From positions 620,001 through 684,000 of the forward strand of contig BCHS01000009.1 of the NCBI GenBank assembly GCA_039545275.1: a DNA stretch of 64,000 nucleotides, read 5' to 3'. Below are positions 20,101 through 29,201 of this stretch, piece after piece. The notes beneath the pieces are model-generated. The model was given only the letters and a program-made list of their open reading frames with translations, had not been told where the DNA came from and made no database searches. The translations under genes and the position numbers were made by a program. The first letter of the stretch is position 1. The number at the start of each line of letters is the position of its first letter. The DNA is from Pseudomicrostroma phylloplanum (Eukaryota; Basidiomycota; Exobasidiomycetes; Microstromatales).

Positions 20101-21899
20101 CTGAGGTAATGCAGCCGCGACTTTGCAAAAAAGCCAGATAAGAACGACTCGCTCGTAGCCGTGTTCTGCTCACGCCAGGAAGGTGATGCCAGAAGTTTTG
20201 CGGCGTGAGTATTTGAGGGCCGCTTCGAGTAAGGATGGCCAGGATGCATATGACCCGCTGCTTCGGCCGCTTTTCTAGTCGGTGGATCTGTTCCGATCGT
20301 CGCTTCTAGCGACTTGACTCTGGTGGGCGTAACAGGCTGCGCGAATTTCTCGAAAATTTCTGGCTTGACAGGACTCATAGCCGAAGCAGACTTGACCGCT
20401 CCAGCCACCTCCTTGATCACAGGGTCAGGCTCTGCGACTCCAGCTGGTTCATTTGGCTGCTGCGCATCGCTGTCGACGTCTTCAGCCTTGGTCCTGGGCT
20501 TCGGAGGTGTCTCAAGATTCTGCAACCACACCATATCCTCAGGAGTGAGTGTAGGTCCACTCGGCGGAGTCTGTTCTCCTAGAGGCTGATCCTGCTGCTC
20601 TTCAGCGTTGGGCTTGCTCGGTTCGGCAGTCGCCTGCAATCGCTGATTCTCGACTCCATTGGATAACGGAGTCGGTTCGGCTGCTGCAGCCGGCGAAAAT
20701 TCTGGCTTCGTAGGGCTCTCAGATCTCGTTGCAACGACTGCTCCCGGCTGTCTTCTCGGTGCATCATCAGCCTTTGCCTTCTCAGCACCACGTGTGCGCT
20801 GTAGCCCCGTCAGCTTCTTTTGCGCAGACACCCGCCCCCAAGGGGTAGCATCGGCGAGGTAGGTCGACCGAGATCCTCCCGCTCTAGCGCCTAGTGACTT
20901 CTGTCCTAGCTGTCCAGACGCCAGGTACGAAGAAGAGGACGTAGATGAAGCCTGATCAGTGGCCGTGCCAGTAGCAGCTCCCGTTGGCGCCCCTGTTCTT
21001 GCACCAGGCAGTTTCGCGCTCCCGATCGCCCCTCCAGCGTCCGCCTCGACCTTAAAGTCATGCCACGCCAACCTCTTCCCAAGCCGAATACTCTCCGTGA
21101 TCCACCCAGGCGTGACGACCCTGTATGCTGCGAACTCCACCCTCTTCTTGGGGGTGAGATTAGAAGCAACAATGTGGGTAACGGGAGACTTTTGATCGAG
21201 ATAGGCCATGAAGTTTCCTCCGTGCAGGACGATGAGGCGGCGTAGCTCGGCATAGGGAGGGACGGTATGGCCGTTGATGTAGATTGTGCAGCCCTGAAAC
21301 AGCAGAGGAGCTGGGGGCAGAGCTACTGCAGACGCTGATGAGCCAGCAGCAGCTAGCAGAGCCTGTTCCTGCTCCTTGAGAGAGTGCTCTTGCACCTTTA
21401 GCTTCGCTCGCTTGTTGCGCATGTAAGTGCTAAAGTCTCCGAACTTGAGCGCATCGTATGCGCCGCTTTGCAGATAGCTCGAACTGGGAGCAGTGGGAGC
21501 GGCAGTCTTGGTATCGTCTGTGAGAGCCTGGGTGGGCTCTTCAGCCTCTGAGAAGCGAGCACGCTTGCGCCGAGGCGTGCTGCCGTCCTTGCTGCCGCCA
21601 CCCCGCGGCAGGCCTTGGCCATTGTAGTGCTCAGGGAGCACCTCCGACAGCTTGATGGTCATCATCTTCGAGCCATCTTCATCAGCAGTCATACCCTTCT
21701 TCAGCTCTGTCTTTTCGGCCTCTCTCCCTCCTTTGACTGCCCCAGACGCCTGCCCTCCAACAGCTTGAGTCAGCGGCCAAGCAGCCAATGCATCAAGGAA
21801 GTCCACATCGTCCTCGGCGCCAAAGGACGATGAGGGCGCATGCTGCTCCTTGTGGGTATCATCACGCTCCTGGTCTGAGTGAGCAGGGCGAGAGGCCAT
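17187..21899 (-). CDS. REV1: DNA repair protein Rev1 (translesion Y-family polymerase)
   Basis: Single exon, 1570 residues. A BRCT domain (about 203-283) starts at LFQGCTIYINGHTVPPYAEL and contains VVTPGWITESI. The Y-family catalytic core (about 630-1010) has MHVDFDSFFVSVGLRDRPDL and CNYIAREFGVQNGW, then AVSVDEALIDVS with the metal-binding Asp-Glu pair, followed by finger and little-finger segments. Two ubiquitin-binding motifs are visible: DPSVLSELPPAIRREVL (about 1200) and IDYDVFRALPEEMQRETLL (about 1315). The C-terminal ~120 residues form the Rev7/polymerase-interacting domain. Rev1 inserts dCMP opposite lesions and scaffolds Pol zeta. Long Ser/Pro-rich linkers make it larger than yeast Rev1 (985 residues). 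Confidence 0.95.
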   Translation of the reverse strand: MASRPAHSDQERDDTHKEQHAPSSSFGAEDDVDFLDALAAWPLTQAVGGQASGAVKGGREAEKTELKKGMTADEDGSKMMTIKLSEVLPEHYNGQGLPRGGGSKDGSTPRRKRARFSEAEEPTQALTDDTKTAAPTAPSSSYLQSGAYDALKFGDFSTYMRNKRAKLKVQEHSLKEQEQALLAAAGSSASAVALPPAPLLFQGCTIYINGHTVPPYAELRRLIVLHGGNFMAYLDQKSPVTHIVASNLTPKKRVEFAAYRVVTPGWITESIRLGKRLAWHDFKVEADAGGAIGSAKLPGARTGAPTGAATGTATDQASSTSSSSYLASGQLGQKSLGARAGGSRSTYLADATPWGRVSAQKKLTGLQRTRGAEKAKADDAPRRQPGAVVATRSESPTKPEFSPAAAAEPTPLSNGVENQRLQATAEPSKPNAEEQQDQPLGEQTPPSGPTLTPEDMVWLQNLETPPKPRTKAEDVDSDAQQPNEPAGVAEPDPVIKEVAGAVKSASAMSPVKPEIFEKFAQPVTPTRVKSLEATIGTDPPTRKAAEAAGHMHPGHPYSKRPSNTHAAKLLASPSWREQNTATSESFLSGFFAKSRLHYLSTWKGELKDLVSQALKDAGKEEGSQTLPKGMHRVIMHVDFDSFFVSVGLRDRPDLKDKPVVVCHAGSSEGIGAGENSTSEIASCNYIAREFGVQNGWSLGRARQLCPHIHPIPYDFEGYKDISIVFYALLLAHADAIEAVSVDEALIDVSRLLHSMREARDRPLDEEVDEERRALSSAYRGHVSSQGVQWTEEKQLAEALRDVIRRQTRCEASIGIGENVLQARLATRYAKPGGSYHLRAEELEAFLGKLDIDDLQGVGYNTRRRFETVFGTSNIAELKKTTSQSRFVAELGPKLGKQVWDKMYGLDRAELEGAKQRQSVGAAVNYGIRFANQDEAEKFVRNLSQEVSNRLVKYKLRGRQLNTIIMVRDPAAPVEAPKFLGHGICDVHNRGQAMSGPGGVATNEPEGIFKVAWKLIKSLGADARELRGIAMSCTKLEPTETFGPPKPRAGQSLLNFRAEISPTKQPTAAVVAPSPLRSSVKRGEAGEHEVHIVPPSEKVAKDRGRGELDDQEAEDDDDDEGEETLQAGPFEEIHSQSQRQLTPLPERPPSPPVNKRLSIAPSAPALSRARSAEPFLNSQEKQDQPRANTSSEALALPTMSQLDPSVLSELPPAIRREVLRESKRLAAAGSSASNGRELALPGPAMTRSLSSSPAKARKTASPSHQRILPFVTTRSTALPPLPARLRSEKLQPQPSAQPAWIKDPSKATRAQLLELEIDYDVFRALPEEMQRETLLDRSRSLKGKEARSKLAAHRQERTLVEERRVERQRAAVAAATAAVAYNGSGEGADPPELGPRARRVAYCEEQAGLLPRIRDRSDAAEVQELLSSWIRRHATQRPRSNDVAKFSAFLTRCVAGTGVGTVAGAGAAAGAKSSSSGSRTSVLVGSAMDDLEKVEQLLRHWQLELGSLVGGRIDASSGDEDPFEGREGRGKGEGTNSNSKAREGWWEAFESVLDEVNRIVRRRFGGSLRLA

Positions 21900-22189
21900 C
21901 CTTCATCTCGCCGACATGATCTTGGGGTAATCGTTGTGAGACTGAGCAATGGGGAGTGGGGTCAGCGGAAGGAGGGGGTGGATGTCAAGTCGGAATGAGA
22001 GTCGAAGGCGGCAGCGGAAAGAGCGAGTCGAGGTGCAGGCGAGTCGAAGCCTTTGTGGAGCAGATCGACCTCACGCCAAGAAAGAAGGCAGTCTGAGACT
22101 ACAATCGCAAGCCTGGATTAGACGTCGGGACGCTCTACAAATGACGATGTATGGGCTCATAATTGAGGTAATTGCATTGCGACGTCTCT

Positions 22190-23396
22190 CTACACGGGCT
22201 CGTAGGCCCCACCTCTACCCCCACCCTGACCCGAGACAGACTTCCATGCATGTCGACCAGCATCCCTGCAGGAATTGATAGGCAGAAAAGGCGTGAGCGG
22301 TCAGCATCAGATCGATTGTACCCTCAATGTGCCATCATGACTCAAATGAACTCACTGAACGAGATACGGGGCCTCGCGCCAGAAGTCCCGATGCGGGATC
22401 TCTGCGACGCCATACCGCTGGTGGTTCTGATATGTGCCGAGCGCAAAGTAGACGATGAAGCCGAGTATGATGCTGGCAGCCCAGGGGGGATTACAGAGAA
22501 GTCTGTCAGCAACTCACGAGCAAAGGAGAACGTCGCCTCGCCTTTGACTCACAGGAAGAAGAACCAGCTGAAGAATCCCCATCCTCCCCCTGTACTACTA
22601 CCTCCTCCACTGCTCCCTCCACTCCCACTGCCAGCCGACCCATCGTTCCTCTTCGCAGGACAAGCCACGCTACTCCTCCAATAGATCTTCGCCTTCCCCT
22701 CTAGACTCTCATACCCCCTCCACTCCAGCTTGCCAGCATCAGCAGGCAGAGCCCCCGGATCGCACACCATCTTGATCTCCACCTCCTGTCTTTTGCCGGC
22801 GTACGTAGGGCCGTGGAACTCCCATTCGAGGTTCTGCTCTCCACCGGTCCCATCGCGATCCCCGAGAGAGACTTCGTAGCCGTACTCTTCTGTCGCGAGG
22901 GGGATCACCTGGGTGATCACTTTGGGGCTTGTACCCCGGGCGGAGGAGATGATTTGGCAGATGCGAGAAGAGCTGGGACAGTATTCGTCTGCTGGGGTGG
23001 AGGACGAAGGGGGAGGAAGCTTGGCGCAGAAGTTTAGGGAGATGGAGGTGCGGGTTACGGAGGGAGGGGTGGGGAGGGAGGAACTGAGGGTGATGGGTTG
23101 GGAGAGGGCGGCTAGAGATGATAGGTCACTGCGAGGTGGCAGAGCAGAGAAGGGTGGTGACGGGTATGTCAGCTGCTTGAGTTCCGGAAGAGAGTCTATC
23201 ATCTTATCGTCATGGCTGGTACTCACTATGTGATACCATTGACCACCAGGGGCTTGCTGCAATCTAGCGGGCTGGAGCTCTTGAAATCGGCAGCCTGAGC
23301 TGCAGAAGCGGCGGCGAGGATCAGCGCAGCAGCAAGCAGGGCCGAGGAAGGTACTGTCCGCGAGCACATGGCTCTGCTTCTTGTCGTACTGCCCAT
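22190..23396 (-). CDS. ATG27: Autophagy protein Atg27 (type I membrane, MRH-domain)
   Basis: Four exons: 23396-23227, 23128-22553, 22472-22356 and 22265-22190 (introns 98, 80 and 90 nt), encoding 312 residues. A signal peptide (SALLAAALILAAASAAQA) precedes the luminal mannose-6-phosphate-receptor-like domain, whose Cys pattern includes LDCSKPLVVNGIT-YDLSSL, CPSSSRICQI, MVCDP and SVACP. Splicing of exons 2 and 3 makes one TM helix (GFFSWFFFL joined to IILGFIVYFALG). The cytosolic tail GTYQNHQRYGVAEIPHRDFW matches Atg27. The protein ends in YEPV, a YxxPhi-type sorting signal comparable with the C-terminal tyrosine motif known in yeast Atg27. It works with Atg9 vesicle trafficking. A start at 23459 would lengthen the N terminus. 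The 23396 ATG was chosen because it leaves a short n-region before the signal peptide. Confidence 0.9.
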
Positions 23397-23688
23397 TGAG
23401 TATGGATGAGGATGAAGGATTGGCGAAGATGGTGAATGAGTGTTGCCGCTATCGTTCAAAGCTGTGGATGTCCTGGCCTGTCACTGTCAGTCCAATCAGC
23501 AGTCGATGCACTCCGCTGCTCCGCCCCTCAGTCCGTCCGTGAGCCTCCATCCACGGGCAAATTTTTTGACCATTGCAGCCACAGCTCACCTCACTTCTTC
23601 CCGACGTCACCGAGATCGAACGAACACCAGAAGAGAAAGCTCACCTAGGCTACTTCCACCACCACTATCACTGCTACCACCTCCGAGC
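23397..23688. promoter_or_regulatory. Bidirectional promoter region ATG27/YAR1
   Basis: 292 bp between divergent start codons. No distinct core promoter element recognised; A/T-rich pockets near 23559-23570. Confidence 0.4.
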
Positions 23689-24704
23689 ATGTCGTCTACA
23701 CCACAGTCAAAGCTCAGCCCAGAGCAGATTGACGATCTACTCTACTGCGCCCGTGCGGGGGAGACGGACGATCTAGTGGCCTACTTTGATGAGCTCCTTG
23801 CAGCCTCTACCTCCTCCTCTTCTTCGGCCACGCCGACGACGAACGGTACAGGTACGGGTGCAATTGGGCAAGATGAGGAGAGGGAGAAGCGGATAGGCGC
23901 TCTATTGGAGCAGGCACTGGACGAGGGAGGGAACGGGATGTTGCATTATGCTTCTGCGAATGGACACTTGGGTGAGTGATCCCACTCGAAGGAGGGTCAG
24001 TCAAACGCAAGCTTCGACGGCCTACTGACATCTCCCTCCCCCTCTCTTGTCCGATGTGAATTCTCCCAGCCACCCTCTCCCTCCTCCTCCCCAGCAGCTC
24101 CCTCCCCCTCCTCCTCCACCAGAACGCCTCCGGCAACACTCCCCTGCACTGGGCGGGTCTCAACGGGCATCTCCCCGTAGTCAAAGCGCTAGTAGGGCGA
24201 ATCGACGAATTGGAGAAGAAGCGCCCCGAGGAGGCGAGGAGGATCAATGTACTCAAGCATGAGGAGGAAGCACGTTTAAGGGAGAGGAGGAGAATGGCGT
24301 TGAGGAGGGAGCAGCAGGCGGGCAAGACAGAGCAGGGCGAAGAGGCTGCTCCCACTACCAACGTGGACTCGGAGCAAGCCGGGTCTTTCGACGAAGGGTC
24401 TGAGCCAGAGCCAGAGCGCTCCCTCTGGGACATCCGCAACTCGTTCGGCCGCGGACCCACCTCGGAAGCACAGATGAACGAGAGGGAAGACGTGGTGCAG
24501 TTTCTCCTGGGACATATGGTCACTGGTGGAGCTACTGGGGCCGCGGCGGCTGCTGAAGCGGAAGCCCAAGGGGAAGGGGAGGTAGTGCGGACTGGTGAAG
24601 GGAATGTTGCCAAGAAAGACGAGGGAGGAGAGTTGAGCAGTCAGACGGAAGGTCTCTCCCTTTCGGCCTCTGCAGACGAGAAGGAGAAAGAGGCGAGCAG
24701 CTAG
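23689..24704 (+). CDS. YAR1: Yar1-like ankyrin-repeat protein
   Basis: Two exons, 23689-23971 and 24070-24704 (intron 98 nt, CTTGG|GTGAGT...TCCCAG|CC, phase 1), 305 residues. The N-terminal QIDDLLYCARAGETDDLVAY, first ankyrin GNGMLHYASANGHL (about 81-94) and second ankyrin GNTPLHWAGLNGHLPVVKAL (116-135) match Yar1, the cytosolic/nuclear chaperone that protects ribosomal protein Rps3 until 40S assembly. A Ser/Thr/Gly insert (about residues 43-60) interrupts the first repeat region. After the ankyrins come a basic coiled-coil-like helix, ERSLWDIRNSFGRGPTSEA, and an acidic tail. Yeast Yar1 is 200 residues, so this is an extended version. Confidence 0.82.
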
Positions 24705-25143
24705 ATTAGACTAGACACACGCCTCGCCCCCCTCCTTCCTCCTCCTCCCCCTTGCAAAGACGAGACGCAATCCAGACACTCTTACAATCGGGACACATGT
24801 GTGTCGTTTGAGAGACGTCCACTGCTTTTGATTTCTGAGATGGTATGCGACGACGACAGCGACTCAAAGCGAGCGCCAGAGCGAGAGGAGGAGAGGGGAG
24901 CAGGGGGGTTAAAGAAAAAAGTATATATATAAACAAGTCAAGGCGAGTCGAGAGGCGGATATCGAAGACGAGGCGGGGGTAACAAGCTCACCTCGAGGAG
25001 CGAGTGGAAGTGAAAGTGGAGATTGACGGTGTGGGTGGGTAACTCTTCGAGTGTGCGCAGGCTTTTCACGTCTTGAGGTTCCGGTCCAGGAGACCGGGAG
25101 ACCGTGAGTGCGCTCCTCCCCCCGTCCTCCAGCCCTTTATCCA
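24705..25143. other. Convergent 3' intergenic spacer
   Basis: 439 bp between the YAR1 stop and the stop of the minus-strand membrane-protein gene. It includes TATATATATAAA near 24922-24933 in a 3'-3' context, so it is unlikely to be a promoter. Two small minus frames (24706-24936, 24938-25144) have no family resemblance and are not called. Confidence 0.5.
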
Positions 25144-28100
25144 TCAGGCCACGTCCATCTGTCTCTCCTTTCCCTTCCCCCGAAAGACCTCCGCATCCCC
25201 CTCCCCTTTCCCGTCCCGGTCTCCTTCCCGCTTCCTCGTCTTCGCATTCGCATTCAGAGTCGCGTGCAGCGGGTCGATAGCCACGCGGGGTATAGCGGGA
25301 CGCCTGCGATTGGGCGGCTCGTCTGCCTCTGCCTCTGCCTGTGCGTCCACGTTCGCGTCCACCTTTGCGTTCGAGTCCAGGTCTGATCCTGCTCCGGTAT
25401 CGCCTCCCGCTGGTCCGTTAGTGGAGTAGCCGAGCCCTTGTCCAAGCCCAAGGCCAAGGCCAGGTCCCTTCACATGAGAGTGAGTGAAATAGGTGCTCCC
25501 GCTCCCACTCCCGCTCGACGTAGTCCCACTCCCGCTCCCCCTCTGCAGGTCCGAGGCACGCGGAGTGCTCTCACCACTGCCGATGCGCGGTGAAGAGTCC
25601 AGGGTGAAGGTGGGTGGGGCGAGACGTGCGTTGCCGTGACCTTGACCTTGACCGGAGCTGGAGCTGGAGCCAGAGCCAGAGCCGGAGCCGTTGGGGAGGG
25701 GAGGATGTGCTTGGCGATTTGCGCTGCTACTGCTGCTGCCGCTGCCGCTGCTGCTTGAAGATGAAATCATCAGCGAGGGGATCGCTCCCGCTCCCGCTCC
25801 CTGCTCAACCGCAGGCAGTGGCTCCGTCCAAGCTCCATGCGTCGTGAAGCTCGCCGGCCTCCTCAACACTCCCTGCTCATCCCCACTAACACTCCCACTC
25901 GCGCTGCTCGACCCACTCGTCGCGTCGTCCTGCGGATCATAGGCATAGTCTCCCTTTCCACTCTCCATCTTATCGAGGTGCTCGTACGCAGATCTGGAGG
26001 AAGCGGCAGAGGCGGCCGAGTCCCTGCGTCCAACTTCGAGCATGGTCATGCGACGCTTCTCTCTGACCCGCTCGCGCTGCCTCGAAGTGGCGGGTTGTGG
26101 GGTGATGGAGCGGAAGGGTACGATCTGCGCGGCGAGGGACTGCAGCGAGGAGGAAGAGGAGGTGCGCGAGTCCATTGATGCGGGGAGGAGATTGAGAGAG
26201 GACTGCTGTCGTGGTAAATTGGGAGCTTGGAGCTTCCACTTTCTCGTGATGCTATTGCTGCGGGAGCGACGTCCAGCGCCCCCACCCCCGCTCATGGCGT
26301 TCAGCGTGGCGTCTGAGCCGGGAGTGGTGGCTTGCAGGAGCGGATTGGGCGTGGAGCTCCGGCTGAGATCGCTCGAGAGAGGGAGGACAACTCCTGCGTT
26401 GGAGTCCCGCCGCCCGTACCATCTGTAAAATGGCTTGAGCCAGGACGAGATTAGACCCTCGCTGCCTGTCTTACTGGTTCCGACAGCCGGTGTTGTTGAG
26501 GAACCGAGCAAGCTACCTCTCCTCACTCCCCTCGACGTGACTGGGGCTGCATTTCTCCTGTCCAGTGTCAGCTGAAGGTATTCTCCGTCACTATCTTCGC
26601 TCTGCAGCCCAGCCTGTGCATCCTCTGGACCTGCCGCTCTCGGTCTTCTGCTCATCGTCGATCCACCAGCTCGACTTCGGCTGTACCCCGGAGCTGGCCG
26701 TGAGGAAGAGGACAGACCCGTGGGCAGATTCTCCTCGCGCTCTTCGTACATGCTGTCCGCTTCGTCCTTGGCGGCCGCATCGGCGGCAAACTCCTTGTGA
26801 CGTCGAGCCCGCTCAAACTCTTCGGGTGATACTCGCGAGTTCCAGAGGATGCAGAGGGCGCCGCAGATGGCGATTGTCGCGATGATCAGGAGGATGAAGT
26901 CTCGCTTCGAGTCATTGGGGATCCAAGGTCTTCGGCTGTCAGGATGGAAGAAGCGAGAAAGTCAGCAAACGAGTAGATGTGGACACCATCAGGTCCCTCT
27001 GCTTCCTCTACTCACGCAACGACCGGCTTGGAAACCTTGGGCATCAACATGGTCAAGGCGATGCCATGCTCATCCTTTTGCGCCCTCTTGATCCAACTCA
27101 GCATCATTCTCCCTGAATTGATCAGGAGGCTGCTCCACCTCAGCACCTCTGGCGAGGTGCTGCTCGCTCCGGCTGTTCCTCCAGAGGCCACAGAATCCGT
27201 CATCGCAGAGAGAGAGTCAAGGAGGTCCGGGTCCGGGACTTCAGCAGCATCCACAGCTCCGGCTGGGACAGCAGCAGGCGCTGCAGCAGCCTCGCCTTTA
27301 GTTGGATAACGATTTGACCCCTGTGCAGAAGCCTTCCCAGCAGGGTCAATGACCGGCCGAGCAGGTGAATCTTGCACCCCCTTTTGCAGCTGCTGATACT
27401 GCTGCCGGCTCTTCTGCGAAGCCTGCGTCCAGTCTTGCGCCTTTTCCCGTCCCTCTGAGCCCCACACCTCTTCGTCCTCGGCAAGAACATCCTCTTCCCT
27501 CTCTTTGCCCTTGCCAGCCTCTCGACTCTCGCCCTTTTCATTCCGATAGATGCTGGGCAGTCTGGGATCGATATTGGGTCTCAAGCCCGCTTCATTCCAC
27601 GACTCGCCAGCTCGAGGCATGGAAGACTTGAAGGGCAGTCGATTGTTCAAGCCCATGTCCTCCAAGTAGGCGAATGCCAGGCGATTGGGAGGCTGCTGCT
27701 GCTCCGAGGCAGAGGGCGAGGCAGAGGACTGACTGCCGCCAGGACCGCGCCCACGGCCGTTGCTGTTGCTGTTTTTGCTATTGTACTGATGTCTGGAATT
27801 GGAAAAGGTGAAGACGGCGGCGGAGGTGTTGCTGGCGTAGGGAGCCGAGACTATGGATGTTGCCCTTGTGGAAGCGTCGGGGTCGTTGCTGATGCTGCTA
27901 TGCTGTAGTGTGCCATGGATTTTGGCTGCGTGGAGGCGATGTGTCGAGTCTCGCTCGGCATTGAGCTGTAGACCTTCGTCAGACGAGGGGAAAGGCTGCG
28001 ATGCTACCGAGGGAGGTCGAGGGGTATGAGCGTCTTGCGAAGATTGCGCCCCAGCAGCAGCCGTGCAGCCGAGCGAGAGGGTAAGAACGAGAGCTACCAG

Positions 28101-28328
28101 CAAGGTGCGCCTCTTGGATGGCCCAGCTGATCTCGATGATGACGGCGCTGACATGGATGGTGGCAACGTCCCCTCTTCTAACGAGTCCGTATCGCTGCGT
28201 CTTCTCCGCTTTGGTCGCGGAGGCCTTGTCCTAGCCCATGGCGAAGACGGTGGCGACCGAGGACACAGGGATGTCTCGCCAGTCACCGAACAGGAGGCAA
28301 GCATATCTGTGTCCACCGGGCGCGCCAT
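25144..28328 (-). CDS. Uncharacterised single-pass membrane protein with long Ser-rich tail
   Basis: Two exons, 28328-27016 and 26935-25144 (intron 81 nt, GC|GTGAGT...GACAG|C), 1034 residues. A basic stretch (PKRRRRSD) precedes a hydrophobic segment LLVALVLTLSLGC (about residues 74-92) that could be a signal anchor. Residues ~96-430 are polar and would be luminal. The splice restores RRPWIPNDSKRDFILLIIAT, the start of a clear TM helix (451-469), followed by a charged juxtamembrane helix (SPEEFERARRHKEF). The remaining ~550 residues are Ser/Gly-rich with many GSGSGS repeats. The segment just before the splice (MMLSWIKRAQKDEHG) looks conserved but I do not recognise the family. The paired hydrophobic segments suggest either two TM helices or a cleaved signal peptide plus one TM. 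Confidence 0.72.
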
Positions 28329-29201
28329 GGGTGAAAAGACTGGTCGTTCCTTGCCCCTGGCAGGCAGACTGATGAAGAGCTCCCTGCCCGCTGAGGCAGA
28401 AAGTTGTAGAAGCTAGGGTTGCCCTCGCGTCGGGCGTTGTTTGTGAGGTCAGGCGGTGACGGAAGGAGAAGATGTCATGGGGCTAGGGGGTCGGGGAAAT
28501 GCTGAAGTATTTGTGCGCTTGGCAAAGAGGTGTGAGTGTGAGGCGGATGCGAGGAGTGTGTGGAATTAGAAAGCGGCAACGGATGGGAACGATAATGGTG
28601 ATGATAATGAGATGTGATGTTTGTTTGCGCAGGTGAGAGATGAGGATGCAGACGCACATCCACCACCCACACACGGACGGACGAACGACGCACGCACGCA
28701 CACACACACACACATTCGGCATCGCACGGCGGCTCCTCGGGCCAAAGACGGGGGGCGGCTCACTGGGCGCGTCCTTCTCCGTGTGTGCGTGCCGTCCGCC
28801 GTCGCCGTGTGCCTGTGTCACCCTCGCCCGGCGGCACCAGGCCCGCGAAGGCAGGGTGCAAAGTGGGCACAAGGCCTCAGCATCCCCCCCACCGCGGGNA
28901 ATTCTCACCCCGCCCCGCCCTCGATCGTATACGTCCCAACTCCGATTCGCAGAACTGCCACTCCAGTTCGCCGATTCTAGAGGGGGGAGGGGGGGAACGG
29001 CAGACGGGTGGGCCGGTAGTACCAGCAAGAGGAGTCCGCCATCGCACAGCAGGGAGGAAGATACTCGCAGCAGCTAAGAGTTAGTCAAGCTAGGGCCGTA
29101 GATCATTTGTTCATCTTCACCGCGGCTCAGAGAGCTTGCACACGCTGGAGAGCCCTTCTGCCGTAAATCCCTTCTCCCCCTTTCCTTCCGTCTTCCCTTC
29201 T
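28329..29201. promoter_or_regulatory. Upstream region of the membrane-protein gene; ABP1 3' flank
   Basis: 873 bp between the ABP1 stop and the next minus-strand start. It holds a (CA)n-type dinucleotide run near 28694-28714, C-runs near 28885 and one undetermined base (N at 28899). Small frames on both strands here overlap and are not supported. Confidence 0.5.

Noticed and set aside
24921..24935. TATATATATAAA as a promoter
   Set aside because: It lies between two convergent gene ends, where no start is expected.
28483..29084. Frames spanning the undetermined base N
   Set aside because: Low-complexity CA-rich sequence with one N (28899); no conserved protein seen on either strand.
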